In this document: positions 26,105 through 34,622 of the stretch, one piece after another | Layout: each line of letters begins with the position of its first letter | How positions within the stretch are numbered: the first letter of the stretch is position 1 | Origin: Bremerella sp. TYQ1 | Lineage (GTDB): Bacteria > Planctomycetota > Planctomycetia > Pirellulales > Pirellulaceae | Reading direction: 5' to 3' | NCBI RefSeq assembly: GCF_020150455.1 | Contig: NZ_CP083740.1 | Location: 310,001-374,000 of the forward strand | Length of the DNA stretch: 64,000 nucleotides | The notes under the pieces: generated by a model | What the model was told of the DNA's origin: nothing | What the model saw: only the letters and a program-made list of their open reading frames with translations | Databases searched by the model: none | Program-made: the position numbers and the translations under genes

Positions 26105-26583
26105 CAGATGGCACCTCCTAGTTCCGTAGGAGCCCCATCACTGCTGTCGGGCAATTCCTCAACCGCAAGTTCAGGGTCGCGCATCCAGCGAACGATTTGA
26201 AACGAATCGTTTTCTGCTGCCGACTGAGCACCTGCCCTGCGCACTTGGACAGCGACCATGATCAGTCCGTCAACAGGAGCCGGTTCCCAGTTAATGCTGT
26301 ATAGCCAGGGAGCATCTTGTTCGACGGCGAGTGTCGAAAGATCGCTGGTCATCGTGACATTCATGTCGGTCACAGGATCTGGCGGAATCAAGCCGAGAGC
26401 GATTTCTTCCATGATCGTTTCAGCGATCATTTGGGCTTCGGTTAATCCTTGGGCCTGTTGGGCGTTTTGAAAGCCCAGACTGACCAATTGACCGAGCATT
26501 GCCAACGAAACCGCCAGGACTGTCAGCGCAAGGATGACTTCAATCAGAGTAAAACCATGTTTGTAGGGACGGTGTGCCAGCAT
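26104..26583 (-). CDS. gspI: Minor pseudopilin GspI, cluster A
   Basis: The 159-residue protein has a prepilin N-terminus (KHG^FTLIEVILALTVLAVSLA, Glu at +5) and then 'GQLVSLGFQNAQQAQGLTEAQMIAETIMEE', in which the helix after the membrane segment matches GspI ('A..LAE..M.E'); it is quoted here in two pieces to residue 52. It ends in an acidic segment. GspI forms the pseudopilus tip with GspJ and GspK. The gene lies three bases after gspH and overlaps gspJ by one base. Confidence 0.9.
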   Translation of the reverse strand: MLAHRPYKHGFTLIEVILALTVLAVSLAMLGQLVSLGFQNAQQAQGLTEAQMIAETIMEEIALGLIPPDPVTDMNVTMTSDLSTLAVEQDAPWLYSINWEPAPVDGLIMVAVQVRRAGAQSAAENDSFQIVRWMRDPELAVEELPDSSDGAPTELGGAI

Positions 26584-26586
26584 GAT

Positions 26587-27246
26587 TTAGTCGACACCTC
26601 CATTGTCCAAGTTGGGGTCTTGAATCCGAGCAATTCCTGTCAGACCGCGAAGCTTTACCGAAGTCAGTGTTCCTCCTTCGCCACGCAAATACACGGTGGC
26701 ATCCGAAGCGGTGCCATCAGGATAAAACAAGATAGGACGTGACCAGCCGGAAATATCCATGTCGGTGCCTTGCTCTTGTTCAAGGGAATAGCTTCGCATA
26801 TCGGCTTCGACATTGTCGCCGGCGAAGACAACCCCTTCCTCGAGCATCTCGTTCAGCGTTTCCTGTTCGGCTGACTCGAGTACAACGCTCGATACACCGA
26901 TTCCTTGGCTTGTGCCGGCGAAGTTGTTTTCCAACTCGTCGCTGCTGCGAACGAAAGGGGCAACCGTGAAGTTGCCGGTCTCTTGTTGAAAACGGAACAT
27001 GCGAATACGGCCAGACTCCATGGCATCGACGCGAGCTCGCATGAACTCGGTTTGCACTTTTTCAGCCGAGATGGTTAATCGATGTCCTTGCAGCGAACTG
27101 AACAATGCTGGCATGCCCATGCCAAACAAAACGACCAGGATGGCGAGTACAAGCAAGAGTTCCAAGAGTGTAAACGCGCGGCGATACCGTTCAGCTTGAA
27201 GCTGTCGGAACGTCACCGATCGTGTTGGTAAATGGAACTGCTTCAT
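26587..27246 (-). CDS. gspH: Pseudopilin GspH, cluster A
   Basis: The start at 27246 gives 219 residues; the longer frame to 27366 runs through a palindromic repeat and is rejected. The leader of about 23 residues is long and ends in RRA^FTLLELLLVLAILVVLFG: the usual glycine at -1 of the prepilin site is alanine. The rest fits GspH/FimT ('RLTISAEKVQTEFMRARVDA', 'MESGRIRMFRF'). GspH is the minor pseudopilin linking tip and body. It is the first gene after the repeat-containing gap behind gspG. Confidence 0.88.
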   Translation of the reverse strand: MKQFHLPTRSVTFRQLQAERYRRAFTLLELLLVLAILVVLFGMGMPALFSSLQGHRLTISAEKVQTEFMRARVDAMESGRIRMFRFQQETGNFTVAPFVRSSDELENNFAGTSQGIGVSSVVLESAEQETLNEMLEEGVVFAGDNVEADMRSYSLEQEQGTDMDISGWSRPILFYPDGTASDATVYLRGEGGTLTSVKLRGLTGIARIQDPNLDNGGVD

Positions 27247-27380
27247 GGATTGATTGCAGCGAACTCTGGCTATCTCAATACGGCAAGGGCCATGGCCACG
27301 GCCTTGCAGACAACATCGCTTCGATGCATGCCCACGCGGTCGTGGGCATGGCACCCACTTAGTCAATCACCACCGGAAGA
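27247..27380. repeat. Palindromic element between gspG and gspH
   Basis: This 134-base gap inside an otherwise tightly packed operon contains a perfect 10-bp inverted repeat with four-base loop (CATGCCCACG at 27327-27336, CGTGGGCATG at 27341-27350) and, next to it, a weaker palindrome around GCAAGG...CCTTGC (27286-27306 region) with GGCCATGGCC-like core. The CCCACG/CGTGGG unit followed by GCACCC resembles short palindromic repeats I know from planctomycete genomes. On the minus strand there is no T-run, so it is not a standard terminator; it may be an mRNA processing or stability element. Confidence 0.6.
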
Positions 27381-27791
27381 CTAGCCGGTAATGTCGTCTT
27401 CGGTCCCGCTGGCCCCGTCTGGTCCCATCGACCAAATCTTGAAGTTGGCCCCGTTCACTTCGTACTGGTACTCGTTTTCCCATGGATCGAGTGGAATGGA
27501 TTCTTCTTCCAAGTAAGGGCCTTTCCACTTGTTGCCTTTATCGTCGGAAGGCTGGGTGAGCAAGTTGTCCAGCGATTCAGGAGCTTTGTTCATGTTCAGC
27601 TTGTAGAACTTGATGGCTCCTTCGATGTTCTCGACTTGAGTCTTGGCAGCCTTTTCGAGGGCTTGACCTTGGATATTAAAGATCGAGACGCCGACCAACG
27701 AACCCAGGACCACAAGGATCACGAGCACAAGCAAAACTTCGATAAGCGTAAAGCCGGCGACCGACCGGCGGCGTCGTTTCAGGTGGGACAT
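27381..27791 (-). CDS. gspG: Major pseudopilin GspG, cluster A
   Basis: The 136-residue product has the classical architecture of the major pseudopilin: leader ending VAG^FTLIEVLLVLVILVVLG with Glu at +5, the 'ALEKAAKTQVENIEGAIKFY' helix, 'SLDNLLTQPSD', 'WKGPYLEEESIPLDPWENEY' and the calcium-site loop 'WSMGPDGASGTEDDI' near the C-terminus. Its presence is the best evidence that cluster A is a T2SS rather than a type IV pilus system. 61 bases separate it from gspF. Confidence 0.96.
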   Translation of the reverse strand: MSHLKRRRRSVAGFTLIEVLLVLVILVVLGSLVGVSIFNIQGQALEKAAKTQVENIEGAIKFYKLNMNKAPESLDNLLTQPSDDKGNKWKGPYLEEESIPLDPWENEYQYEVNGANFKIWSMGPDGASGTEDDITG

Positions 27792-27852
27792 GAATTGTTT
27801 CTCCTTAACAATGGTGGGTGTGTGTTTTACGAAAGCGCGATTAGTGTTTTAG

Positions 27853-29058
27853 TTAAAGCGAGCTGCTCATTCGGAACACCGGCAAAAGCAGGGCAATCAC
27901 CACGATAAGCACGATGAATGCCATGACGAGCAGCATGAGCGGCTCGAGCAAGCGAACCGCCAAGTCGAGTCGGCGAGTCGTTCTACGTTCCAAGTTGTCG
28001 GCAATTTCGACCAACACGCGGTCCAAAGAGTTCGACTCTTCGGCCACGCTAATCATTTCGACGACTGTCTTGGGGAAATATCCGGAAGAGCTAAGAGGAG
28101 CTGCCAGTGATTCACCCGAGGAAATATTCTCGGATGCGTCCTCAATGGCTTCCGCCAAAATTCGATTCCCGGCTGCCTGGCGGCTGATCTCTAAGGCTCG
28201 AAGGATTGGGACCCCGTTCTTTAGCATTGTCCCGAGCACACGACAAAAACGTGCGACAGACAAGTCGAGCAAGATCGATCCAAGCAGCGGGACTTTAATC
28301 TTGAAGTAATCAAAGCGACGTTTGCCTGATTCCGTTTTAAATATCGTTCGCAAATAGGCAAACAGGCCGATAAGCCCTATCAGAATAAACAACCCGTAGC
28401 TGTTCAAAGTTCCGCTAAACCACAACAACCAGTCGGTAATCGCCGGCAATTGGCCACGTTCTCGCAAGCGGGCAAACATCTCTTCGAAGCTGGGAACGAA
28501 GAAGACGAGTAGGAACGTCAGAATTGCGGAGCCCACAACGGCCAGGAAGATCGGATAGGCCAGGGCGCTGATGGTGCGGCCTTTGAGGTCTTCTTGTTCT
28601 TCGGTAAAGGAAGCAACACGTTCCAAGGCATCTTCCAGGAAGCCACCTTCGGCGCCGGCTCGAACCATGTTGATGGCCATGTCGCTGAAAGCTCGAGGAT
28701 GACGAGCCATGGCGGTGTCTAACGGTTCGCCTTCTTCGACACGGCCTCGGACATCTTCCAAGACGCTTTTCAAAGCCTGATTCGAGGCCTGGTCGTATAG
28801 CACGTTTAACGATCGCATCAAAGGGACACCGCTACGCACGAGCGAGGCCAACTGCGAATAAAACGTTGCTGCTTGCTGAGGGCTTACCTTCTTGCCACCA
28901 AACTGAAACCGAGCCCCTTGCTTTTCCTGTTTAACTTCAATCGGGAAAAGCGACTTCGCATTGAGCGAATTGATGACTTCGCCTTCGGTCTGCGCAGTCA
29001 GCTTGCCCGAGACCTTTTGGCCCTGCAGGTTTCGTGCGACGTATGCGAAGTCTGGCAT
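27853..29058 (-). CDS. gspF: Inner-membrane platform protein GspF, cluster A
   Basis: The 401-residue length and domain pattern match GspF/PilC: an N-terminal 'FAYVARNLQGQKVSGKLTA' segment, two T2SSF repeats (about 70-190 and 270-395; 'FYSQLASLVRSGVPLMRSLN' and 'FCRVLGTMLKNGVPILRALE'), each followed by membrane helices (about 170-195, 220-245, 375-398). It anchors the ATPase in the inner membrane and supports pseudopilus assembly. It lies 41 bases after gspE and begins with ATG. Confidence 0.95.
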   Translation of the reverse strand: MPDFAYVARNLQGQKVSGKLTAQTEGEVINSLNAKSLFPIEVKQEKQGARFQFGGKKVSPQQAATFYSQLASLVRSGVPLMRSLNVLYDQASNQALKSVLEDVRGRVEEGEPLDTAMARHPRAFSDMAINMVRAGAEGGFLEDALERVASFTEEQEDLKGRTISALAYPIFLAVVGSAILTFLLVFFVPSFEEMFARLRERGQLPAITDWLLWFSGTLNSYGLFILIGLIGLFAYLRTIFKTESGKRRFDYFKIKVPLLGSILLDLSVARFCRVLGTMLKNGVPILRALEISRQAAGNRILAEAIEDASENISSGESLAAPLSSSGYFPKTVVEMISVAEESNSLDRVLVEIADNLERRTTRRLDLAVRLLEPLMLLVMAFIVLIVVIALLLPVFRMSSSL

Positions 29059-29099
29059 GATTTAGGTAGGCTCAGTGGTGAGGTGGGAATTGTATTGTA

Positions 29100-30818
29100 C
29101 TAATTTCCGCGAAGATTATCACTCTTAGTGACACGAAGAATTTCTTCCACAGACGTTTGTCCGGAAAGAACCTTACGCCAGCCATATTGACGCAAAGTTG
29201 ACATCCCTTGCTTGATGGCGGCTTGCTTGATTTCCCAGCTACTGACGTTGTCGTGCACCATTTGGCGGAGATCTTCCGACGATGCGAGGAACTCGTAGAT
29301 ACCCATTCGACCGGTGTAGCCCACGCCTCTGCATTTACGACACCCAGTCGGGTGGAACAGACGCGTTTCGTCCTGTTGCATCAAATCGTCCCACGGGAAG
29401 TCGTCCGGCAGATCGGCTCGATGTACCCCGTGAGGGGCTTTGCATTCAGGACACAAACGTCGAACAAGACGTTGGGCCATCACCCCTTCGACGGTCGAAG
29501 CAATCAGAAACGGTTCGACCCCCATGTCGACCATACGAGCAAACGCACCTGCGGCATCGTTGGTGTGAAGCGTGCTAAACACCAAGTGGCCGGTAAGCGA
29601 AGCCTGGATCGCGTTTTCGGCAGTTTCCAAGTCACGAATTTCACCCACGAGCACAACGTCAGGGTCATGACGCAAGATGCTACGCAGCGAAGCACTAAAC
29701 GTCAGGCCGATCTTCGAGTGGACTTGAATCTGGTTGATCCCGTCCAGCTGATATTCGACAGGGTCTTCCGTCGTGATGATCTTGGTGGCTTCGTCACGAA
29801 TTTCGAGTAGCGAACTGTAAAGCGTTGTCGTCTTACCAGAACCGGTCGGTCCGGTGACAAGGATAATCCCGTGAGGCTGGCGGATGACTTTTTGGAACTG
29901 GGAATAAACGTCGGTGTCCATCCCCAGTTTTTGCAAATCAAACGTTAGCGAACCTTTGTCCAGAATACGCATGACGATGCTCTCGCCATGGATCATTGGG
30001 ATTACCGAAACACGGACGTCGATCTCGCGGCCACGGACTTTCAGCTTCATGCGACCATCCTGAGGAAGTCGCTTTTCCGCGATATTCAGTCGCGACATAA
30101 TCTTCAAACGGCTAATGATGGCCGCCTGAAAGTAGTTGATTTCCGGCGGGACCGGTTGTGAATGAAGCATGCCGTCGATTCGGTATCGAATCACGACGGT
30201 GTTGTTGGATTGAGATTCGATGTGGACGTCACTCGCTCGCGATTCAATCGCTTCGAGCAAGATTTCATTCACCAGGCGAATGACCGAGGCCTCTTGTTCG
30301 ATCTCGGCAAGTTCGCCGTCGTCGTCCAGATCTTCCAGCAGTTCGACGCCGGCTTCTTCTTCCTCTTTTCGAGCCAGCATCCCTTCGACGGTTTCGCCAC
30401 CGACGCCGAGATTGGCTTTGATCAGCTTGGCAATTTCGGTTCGGCCCGCTAAGACAGGCACCACGCTCAACCCAGTTGCCGAGGCGACTTCATCCAACGG
30501 ATACAGATCGAACGGATCGCTCGTGGCAACGACGATACTGCCATTTTCCCGCCGAACCGGCAAAAGCGACTGGCGGTAGATCAACCGCTGGGGAATCGAC
30601 TTGATCAGAGCCGTATCGATTTCGGTGTGATTCAAATCGATGAAATCGAGCCCTACGGCTGTCGCGAGTGCTTTGAGTGCTTCGTCTTCTTCAACGAACG
30701 AGAGCTGCACTGCCGTGGGAATAAAGTCAGCGCTTGTTTCCTGTTCATTGCGGACAATGTCGGCCTGTTCGGGCGTCAGCAATCCACAACTCAGCAGAAT
30801 TTCACCAGCATCGACCAT
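29100..30818 (-). CDS. gspE: Secretion ATPase GspE, cluster A
   Basis: The 572-residue AAA-like ATPase of the GspE/PilB superfamily has an MshEN-type N-terminal domain (1-150), Walker A GPTGSGKT at 323-330, Asp box 'ITTEDPVEYQLDGINQ', Walker B 'DPDVVLVGEIRDLETA' (385-400), His box 'STLHTND' and the zinc-binding tetracysteine (Cys 456, 459, 493, 496). All catalytic residues are intact. It powers pseudopilus assembly. As the first gene of the minus-strand operon it lacks a clear Shine-Dalgarno sequence; a 24-base pyrimidine tract lies in the leader on the mRNA strand (30835-30858). Confidence 0.96.
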   Translation of the reverse strand: MVDAGEILLSCGLLTPEQADIVRNEQETSADFIPTAVQLSFVEEDEALKALATAVGLDFIDLNHTEIDTALIKSIPQRLIYRQSLLPVRRENGSIVVATSDPFDLYPLDEVASATGLSVVPVLAGRTEIAKLIKANLGVGGETVEGMLARKEEEEAGVELLEDLDDDGELAEIEQEASVIRLVNEILLEAIESRASDVHIESQSNNTVVIRYRIDGMLHSQPVPPEINYFQAAIISRLKIMSRLNIAEKRLPQDGRMKLKVRGREIDVRVSVIPMIHGESIVMRILDKGSLTFDLQKLGMDTDVYSQFQKVIRQPHGIILVTGPTGSGKTTTLYSSLLEIRDEATKIITTEDPVEYQLDGINQIQVHSKIGLTFSASLRSILRHDPDVVLVGEIRDLETAENAIQASLTGHLVFSTLHTNDAAGAFARMVDMGVEPFLIASTVEGVMAQRLVRRLCPECKAPHGVHRADLPDDFPWDDLMQQDETRLFHPTGCRKCRGVGYTGRMGIYEFLASSEDLRQMVHDNVSSWEIKQAAIKQGMSTLRQYGWRKVLSGQTSVEEILRVTKSDNLRGN

Positions 30819-31020
30819 AGAGACTTATTTAACCAGGAGAGGGGGGAGAGGGAGGAAATCAGGTTACCGCGCCTGACCGATTACCAGACCCAACGCGGTC
30901 GGTCCATTCTTAAACGAATGGGAGATTAGGCTTTAGCTTGCTAAGTATTAAACGTTTTGCAACCACCAAAGGTTTCGCGAATTCCCAAATCGAACCCTGT
31001 TCCTTCCGATCATAACGGAT

Positions 31021-31051
31021 AACCCCTCGCCAGGGCGAGTGGCGAGGGGTT
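31021..31051 (-). terminator. Hairpin downstream of the LTXXQ-like protein gene
   Basis: A perfect 12-bp inverted repeat (AACCCCTCGCCA at 31021-31032, TGGCGAGGGGTT at 31040-31051) with a 7-base loop lies 40 bases after the stop codon of the minus-strand gene at 31091. No T-run follows on the minus strand (ATCCG), so it may act as a factor-assisted terminator or transcript-end stabiliser. It separates that gene from the gspE promoter region. Confidence 0.55.
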
Positions 31052-31090
31052 AATGGTGCGATAAATTCCCTTGCGGGTAATTCGAGCGAC

Positions 31091-31819
31091 TTAGATTTCG
31101 CCGTCGTCGTTTCCACCACGGCCGCCGGGGCCACGCTGGCCACCGCGTCCGCGGTCTTGACCGCCGCGACCACGGTCTTGCCCACCGAATCCACGTCGCT
31201 CTTGTTCCATTTCAAACGGATCGCCGACCATTTCTTTCCATTTGGCCTGTTGTTCAGGGGTCAGCATCTGAAGAAGTTCGTCATCGGCTTGTTTGCGAAG
31301 CTCTTCGATCTTTTCACGCATCTCTTGCTGAAGTTCTTCCGCTTTTTCACGCATGTCTGCGAGTTGGTCTTCGCTCAGCCCCAAAGCTTCGGCGATACGA
31401 GGATTCGAGAACGAAACGCCTCCGCGGCCTTGCGATTGCTGCTGAACTTGAATCTGCTTCAAGCGTTGCAGTTGGCCAGGCATCAAAATTTTGCTGAGGT
31501 CCTTTTCCATGTCTTCACGAGCCGTTCGAAGCTTGTCGAACATTTCGCGGCGTTCATCTTCGCTGGCGTTACGCATGCCTTGGAACATATCACGCATGCT
31601 TTCCCGCATTTCCTCGCCGAGATCACGAATGTCTTCGAGCTGCGATGGAACGACTTCCAGCTCTTTTTGAACCGATTCGTTGTTCAGCAGGCCGAACAAG
31701 TCGCCGCCGGGTCCACCAGGACCGCCACCTGGGCCACGTCCACCGGGACCTTGTGCCATGACCGAACTCGATGCGAAAGCCATTGCCCCCGCGCAAACCA
31801 ACGCGACCAGAAGTTTCAT
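31091..31819 (-). CDS. Exported Gly/Arg-rich protein with LTXXQ-like helices
   Basis: The 242-residue protein has a signal peptide (MKLLVALVCAGAMAFASSSV), a Gly/Pro/Arg-rich stretch after cleavage, a central coiled-coil region of Spy/CpxP type (about 45-205) containing LTXXQ-like elements ('MLTPEQQAKWKEM', 'LGLSEDQLADM', 'LMPGQLQRLKQ'), and a tail of RGG-like repeats (DRGRGGQDRGRGGQRG). Spy-family proteins are periplasmic chaperones or metal/stress sensors, but homology here rests on short motifs. It is divergent from the EF-hand protein at 32150, which has a similar Gly/Pro/Arg-rich mature N-terminus. Confidence 0.78.
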   Translation of the reverse strand: MKLLVALVCAGAMAFASSSVMAQGPGGRGPGGGPGGPGGDLFGLLNNESVQKELEVVPSQLEDIRDLGEEMRESMRDMFQGMRNASEDERREMFDKLRTAREDMEKDLSKILMPGQLQRLKQIQVQQQSQGRGGVSFSNPRIAEALGLSEDQLADMREKAEELQQEMREKIEELRKQADDELLQMLTPEQQAKWKEMVGDPFEMEQERRGFGGQDRGRGGQDRGRGGQRGPGGRGGNDDGEI

Positions 31820-32149
31820 CGAAGCACCTTTCAGGAAAAGGAATTGCCCTCGCCCATACGAGGGGGATATTAGTTGTTGCCATCCTGATTCCTGTCCTGT
31901 GGCGTACCATAGTGCCCTCAGGGGGAATCTGCATAAGAGAGGTCAACCATGGACGCCACGTTAGGTTTCGCCTCAAATCGAGATTCCGACAGAAAATTGC
32001 GATATTTCTTAAATTGGCACGTCGAAAACCACAACTCCCCGGCCCCTAACGGGGTTTATAGAAGCGTACCCGGCGTGGTTGAACTAAGGTAAATCTAGCT
32101 CAACTTCGGAATCGCTTTCGTTCATTGACGACTGTTCAGGATCATCAAG
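31820..32149. other. Divergent intergenic region, 330 bases
   Basis: It separates the LTXXQ-like gene (minus) and the EF-hand gene (plus), and so should hold both promoters. I see no strong promoter hexamers, no long palindromes and no plausible small gene. The short inverted pair CCCC-TAA-CGGGG near 32044-32056 is too small to interpret. Confidence 0.45.
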
Positions 32150-33445
32150 ATGGTCACTCGTCCCCTGGCTCACTTCGGTTTCTTCAGTCTTGCCCTCGCT
32201 GTTTCGGCCATGTTGGCTGGTTCCACGTTTGCGCAAGGACCGCCACGCGGTGGCCCAGGATTCGGTGGACCACGTGGTCCTGGAGACTCCGGCGGTCCTG
32301 GCGGCGAGTCTCGTTGGGGACGCCGCGGCGACGACGGAGACCGGGAACGTGGCCGAGGCGATGATCGAGATCGTGAGCGGGGCGACCGAGAGGATCGCGA
32401 CCGCAGAGATGACCGAGATCGTGGCGACCGTGGCCGAAGCGACCGGGGACCGAGCGGCTGGGATCCTACGGAGATGCTTCGCCGAATGGATCGTGACCGA
32501 AACGGCAAGATCGAAGGGGACGAACTCGAAGGCCGCGGCGGAGAATTCGTGCGACGGATTTTAAACGGCACCGGGATGGAGAACAGCAAAAGCATCAATA
32601 TTGATGACGCTTCGAAGGCCGTACAGAAAGTTCGCGAGCAGCGTGAAGCAGGCGTAGATTCGGCGAGTATGTCGTTCGGAGCGGCGTCCGATGCTGAACC
32701 AGCGGTCGGCTTTGACGCTCCGCCTCCTGTAAATGGTAAATCTTTGGAAGAACGTTTTGGCAAGTCTGTCGTAGATCAAGTCGCTGGCATTATGGAGCGT
32801 TACGACAAGAACAAGAACCATTACCTGGATGGCCCTGAGTGGTCCGAAGTCCGTTGGCGAGATGATCCTACCCAGGACGATGCCAACAAGGATGGCCGGC
32901 TTTCTATGGAAGAACTGTGCAATCGAATTGTTCGCTCCAATGGCAGTCGTAGTCGAGGCGATGACCGAGGACGTGACGATCGCCGTTCTGATGAAGGTGA
33001 TCGCAGCGGTGACGACCGGTATCGCCAGTATGCCGAAAGTCTTCTTCGTCAAAACGATCGAAATAAGAATGGAGTTCTCGAAAAAGACGAGTGGGGCCGA
33101 CTACGAGGCAACCCTGCCGACTACGACAAAAATGGCGACGGCAAAATTACCGTCGAAGAGCTAACACAACGATCCGAGAGTTTCGGTCGAGGGCGCTCTT
33201 CACGAGATCGCTCCGACGAAGCGCCGAAGCAAGAAACTTATCGGTTTCTAACAGCGACCGAACGTCTTCCCAAGGGCCTGCCAGATTGGTTCATGCGAAA
33301 TGACCTCAACGGTGATGGCCAGATCATGATGCACGAATATACGACGTCGTGGAGCTCGTCGAAGGTTGCAGAGTTCAATTCTTACGATCTCAATGGCGAT
33401 GGAGTGATCACTCCGAAGGAATGTCTTGGCGCGGAAAAAGGCTAG
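32150..33445 (+). CDS. Exported protein with seven EF-hands and an Arg/Asp-rich region
   Basis: The 431-residue protein has a signal peptide ending TFAQG, a Gly/Pro-rich segment (30-55), a strongly charged Arg/Asp/Gly region (56-100) and seven canonical EF-hand loops at about 114-125 (DRDRNGKIEGDE), 219-230, 244-255, 303-314, 326-337, 385-396 (DLNGDGQIMMHE) and 413-424 (DLNGDGVITPKE). A second Arg/Asp-rich stretch lies at 265-297. Likely a calcium-binding protein outside the cytoplasm, perhaps matrix-associated; the function is unknown. It is transcribed divergently from the Gly/Arg-rich LTXXQ-like protein. Confidence 0.88.
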   Translation: MVTRPLAHFGFFSLALAVSAMLAGSTFAQGPPRGGPGFGGPRGPGDSGGPGGESRWGRRGDDGDRERGRGDDRDRERGDREDRDRRDDRDRGDRGRSDRGPSGWDPTEMLRRMDRDRNGKIEGDELEGRGGEFVRRILNGTGMENSKSINIDDASKAVQKVREQREAGVDSASMSFGAASDAEPAVGFDAPPPVNGKSLEERFGKSVVDQVAGIMERYDKNKNHYLDGPEWSEVRWRDDPTQDDANKDGRLSMEELCNRIVRSNGSRSRGDDRGRDDRRSDEGDRSGDDRYRQYAESLLRQNDRNKNGVLEKDEWGRLRGNPADYDKNGDGKITVEELTQRSESFGRGRSSRDRSDEAPKQETYRFLTATERLPKGLPDWFMRNDLNGDGQIMMHEYTTSWSSSKVAEFNSYDLNGDGVITPKECLGAEKG

Positions 33446-33639
33446 TTCTTTCACGCAGTTTTGACGTTTATTAAGGTTGGTCGAATCTGTTCGACGTCGC
33501 CGAAAAATCAATTTACACGGCTGAGGTGGATCGGTAGTTTCAGAGTTCGATCCGAGTCAACCCCCAGTCCAGCGATCGACGAAAGTGGCACGTAGTCGGT
33601 GCTAGTCGGACGCAGGGCGTTCTTTGCGCTGCCGTGGGA

Positions 33640-34335
33640 ATGATCGAGATACGTCACAAAACCTCAGGTGAGATGCTTCGTCAACTCAACGTGAAGTCTC
33701 TCGTCGGTGCGAAGTTGTCCAGTCTGCCGCTCTGCGGGGCATGGCTTGCAGACTTGGATCTTACCGAAGCGATTCTCGACATTGCCGATTTGCGAGAGGC
33801 TGACTTGAGCCGGGCAACCCTGGAGCGTGCCAGCTTACAAGATAGTTGTCTGGCACAAGCGAACTTGGCCAATGTCAACGCGGAGAATGCCGACTTCTCG
33901 AATGCCAAATTGCGTGCGGCAATTTTATTGGAAGGTAATTTCCAGCACAGCTCGTTTCGTTATGCCGATCTTAACGGAGCCAACTGCGAAGGGGCGAAGC
34001 TTTCCGATTGCGATCTAAGTATGGCGAAGTTACGGGGTAACTTTTCGCACGCCAATCTAAATCGATCTGATCTACGATCGTCTGATTTAAAGGGAGCCAA
34101 TCTTCGTCGCGCGTCGCTAAAGAAGGCTTGCCTGGAAGGCGCCATCTTTGTCGGAGCAGACCTTACCGACGCAAACCTGGAGGGGGCCAAGCTGACGGGC
34201 GCGAAGTTTTTCAATTCGATCCTTCGTGGAACCATCTTAGAGAACTCAGAGATGGACGTTCGTTTGGGAAGTGGCACGATGACGAAAAAGAAGAAGACCG
34301 GACAAACCAAGTCTTGGTGGAATGTCTGGAGCTGA
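33640..34335 (+). CDS. Pentapeptide-repeat protein
   Basis: From the ATG at 33640 (a GTG two codons upstream is possible) the product has 231 residues and no signal peptide. Residues about 25-205 are nearly continuous A(D/N)LXX pentapeptides ('ADLREADLSRATLERASLQD', 'ANLANVNAENADFSNAKLRA'), predicted to form a right-handed quadrilateral beta-helix of roughly eight to nine coils. The C-terminus is short and basic with a KKKK run. Some such proteins mimic DNA and protect gyrase (Qnr type), but no feature here allows that assignment. It stands alone upstream of the two-component genes. Confidence 0.9.
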   Translation: MIEIRHKTSGEMLRQLNVKSLVGAKLSSLPLCGAWLADLDLTEAILDIADLREADLSRATLERASLQDSCLAQANLANVNAENADFSNAKLRAAILLEGNFQHSSFRYADLNGANCEGAKLSDCDLSMAKLRGNFSHANLNRSDLRSSDLKGANLRRASLKKACLEGAIFVGADLTDANLEGAKLTGAKFFNSILRGTILENSEMDVRLGSGTMTKKKKTGQTKSWWNVWS

Positions 34336-34622
34336 AGGGCACAGTTCTCCGCTGGCTAAGTGCCTGAAAATGCGCAGAAGCATCGTGAAAGTTTCGTGAA
34401 TTTGAACGTATCTCATTCCGCGAAGAACGCGGACAGGGGTATACCTGTAATTCAATGACGCCGTAAACGCTATGCTAACGCAGCTTCGAAATTCTCCTTG
34501 AAAAACCTCTGGGGTATGACCGAAGTCACACGTTACCCATTGATGTCCGTGCAAGCGATCGACTTGCTCGCGTCCCTGTGATTTTTACTATCTCTGGTTT
34601 CGGGATCGTAGGAGAGTTCTGC

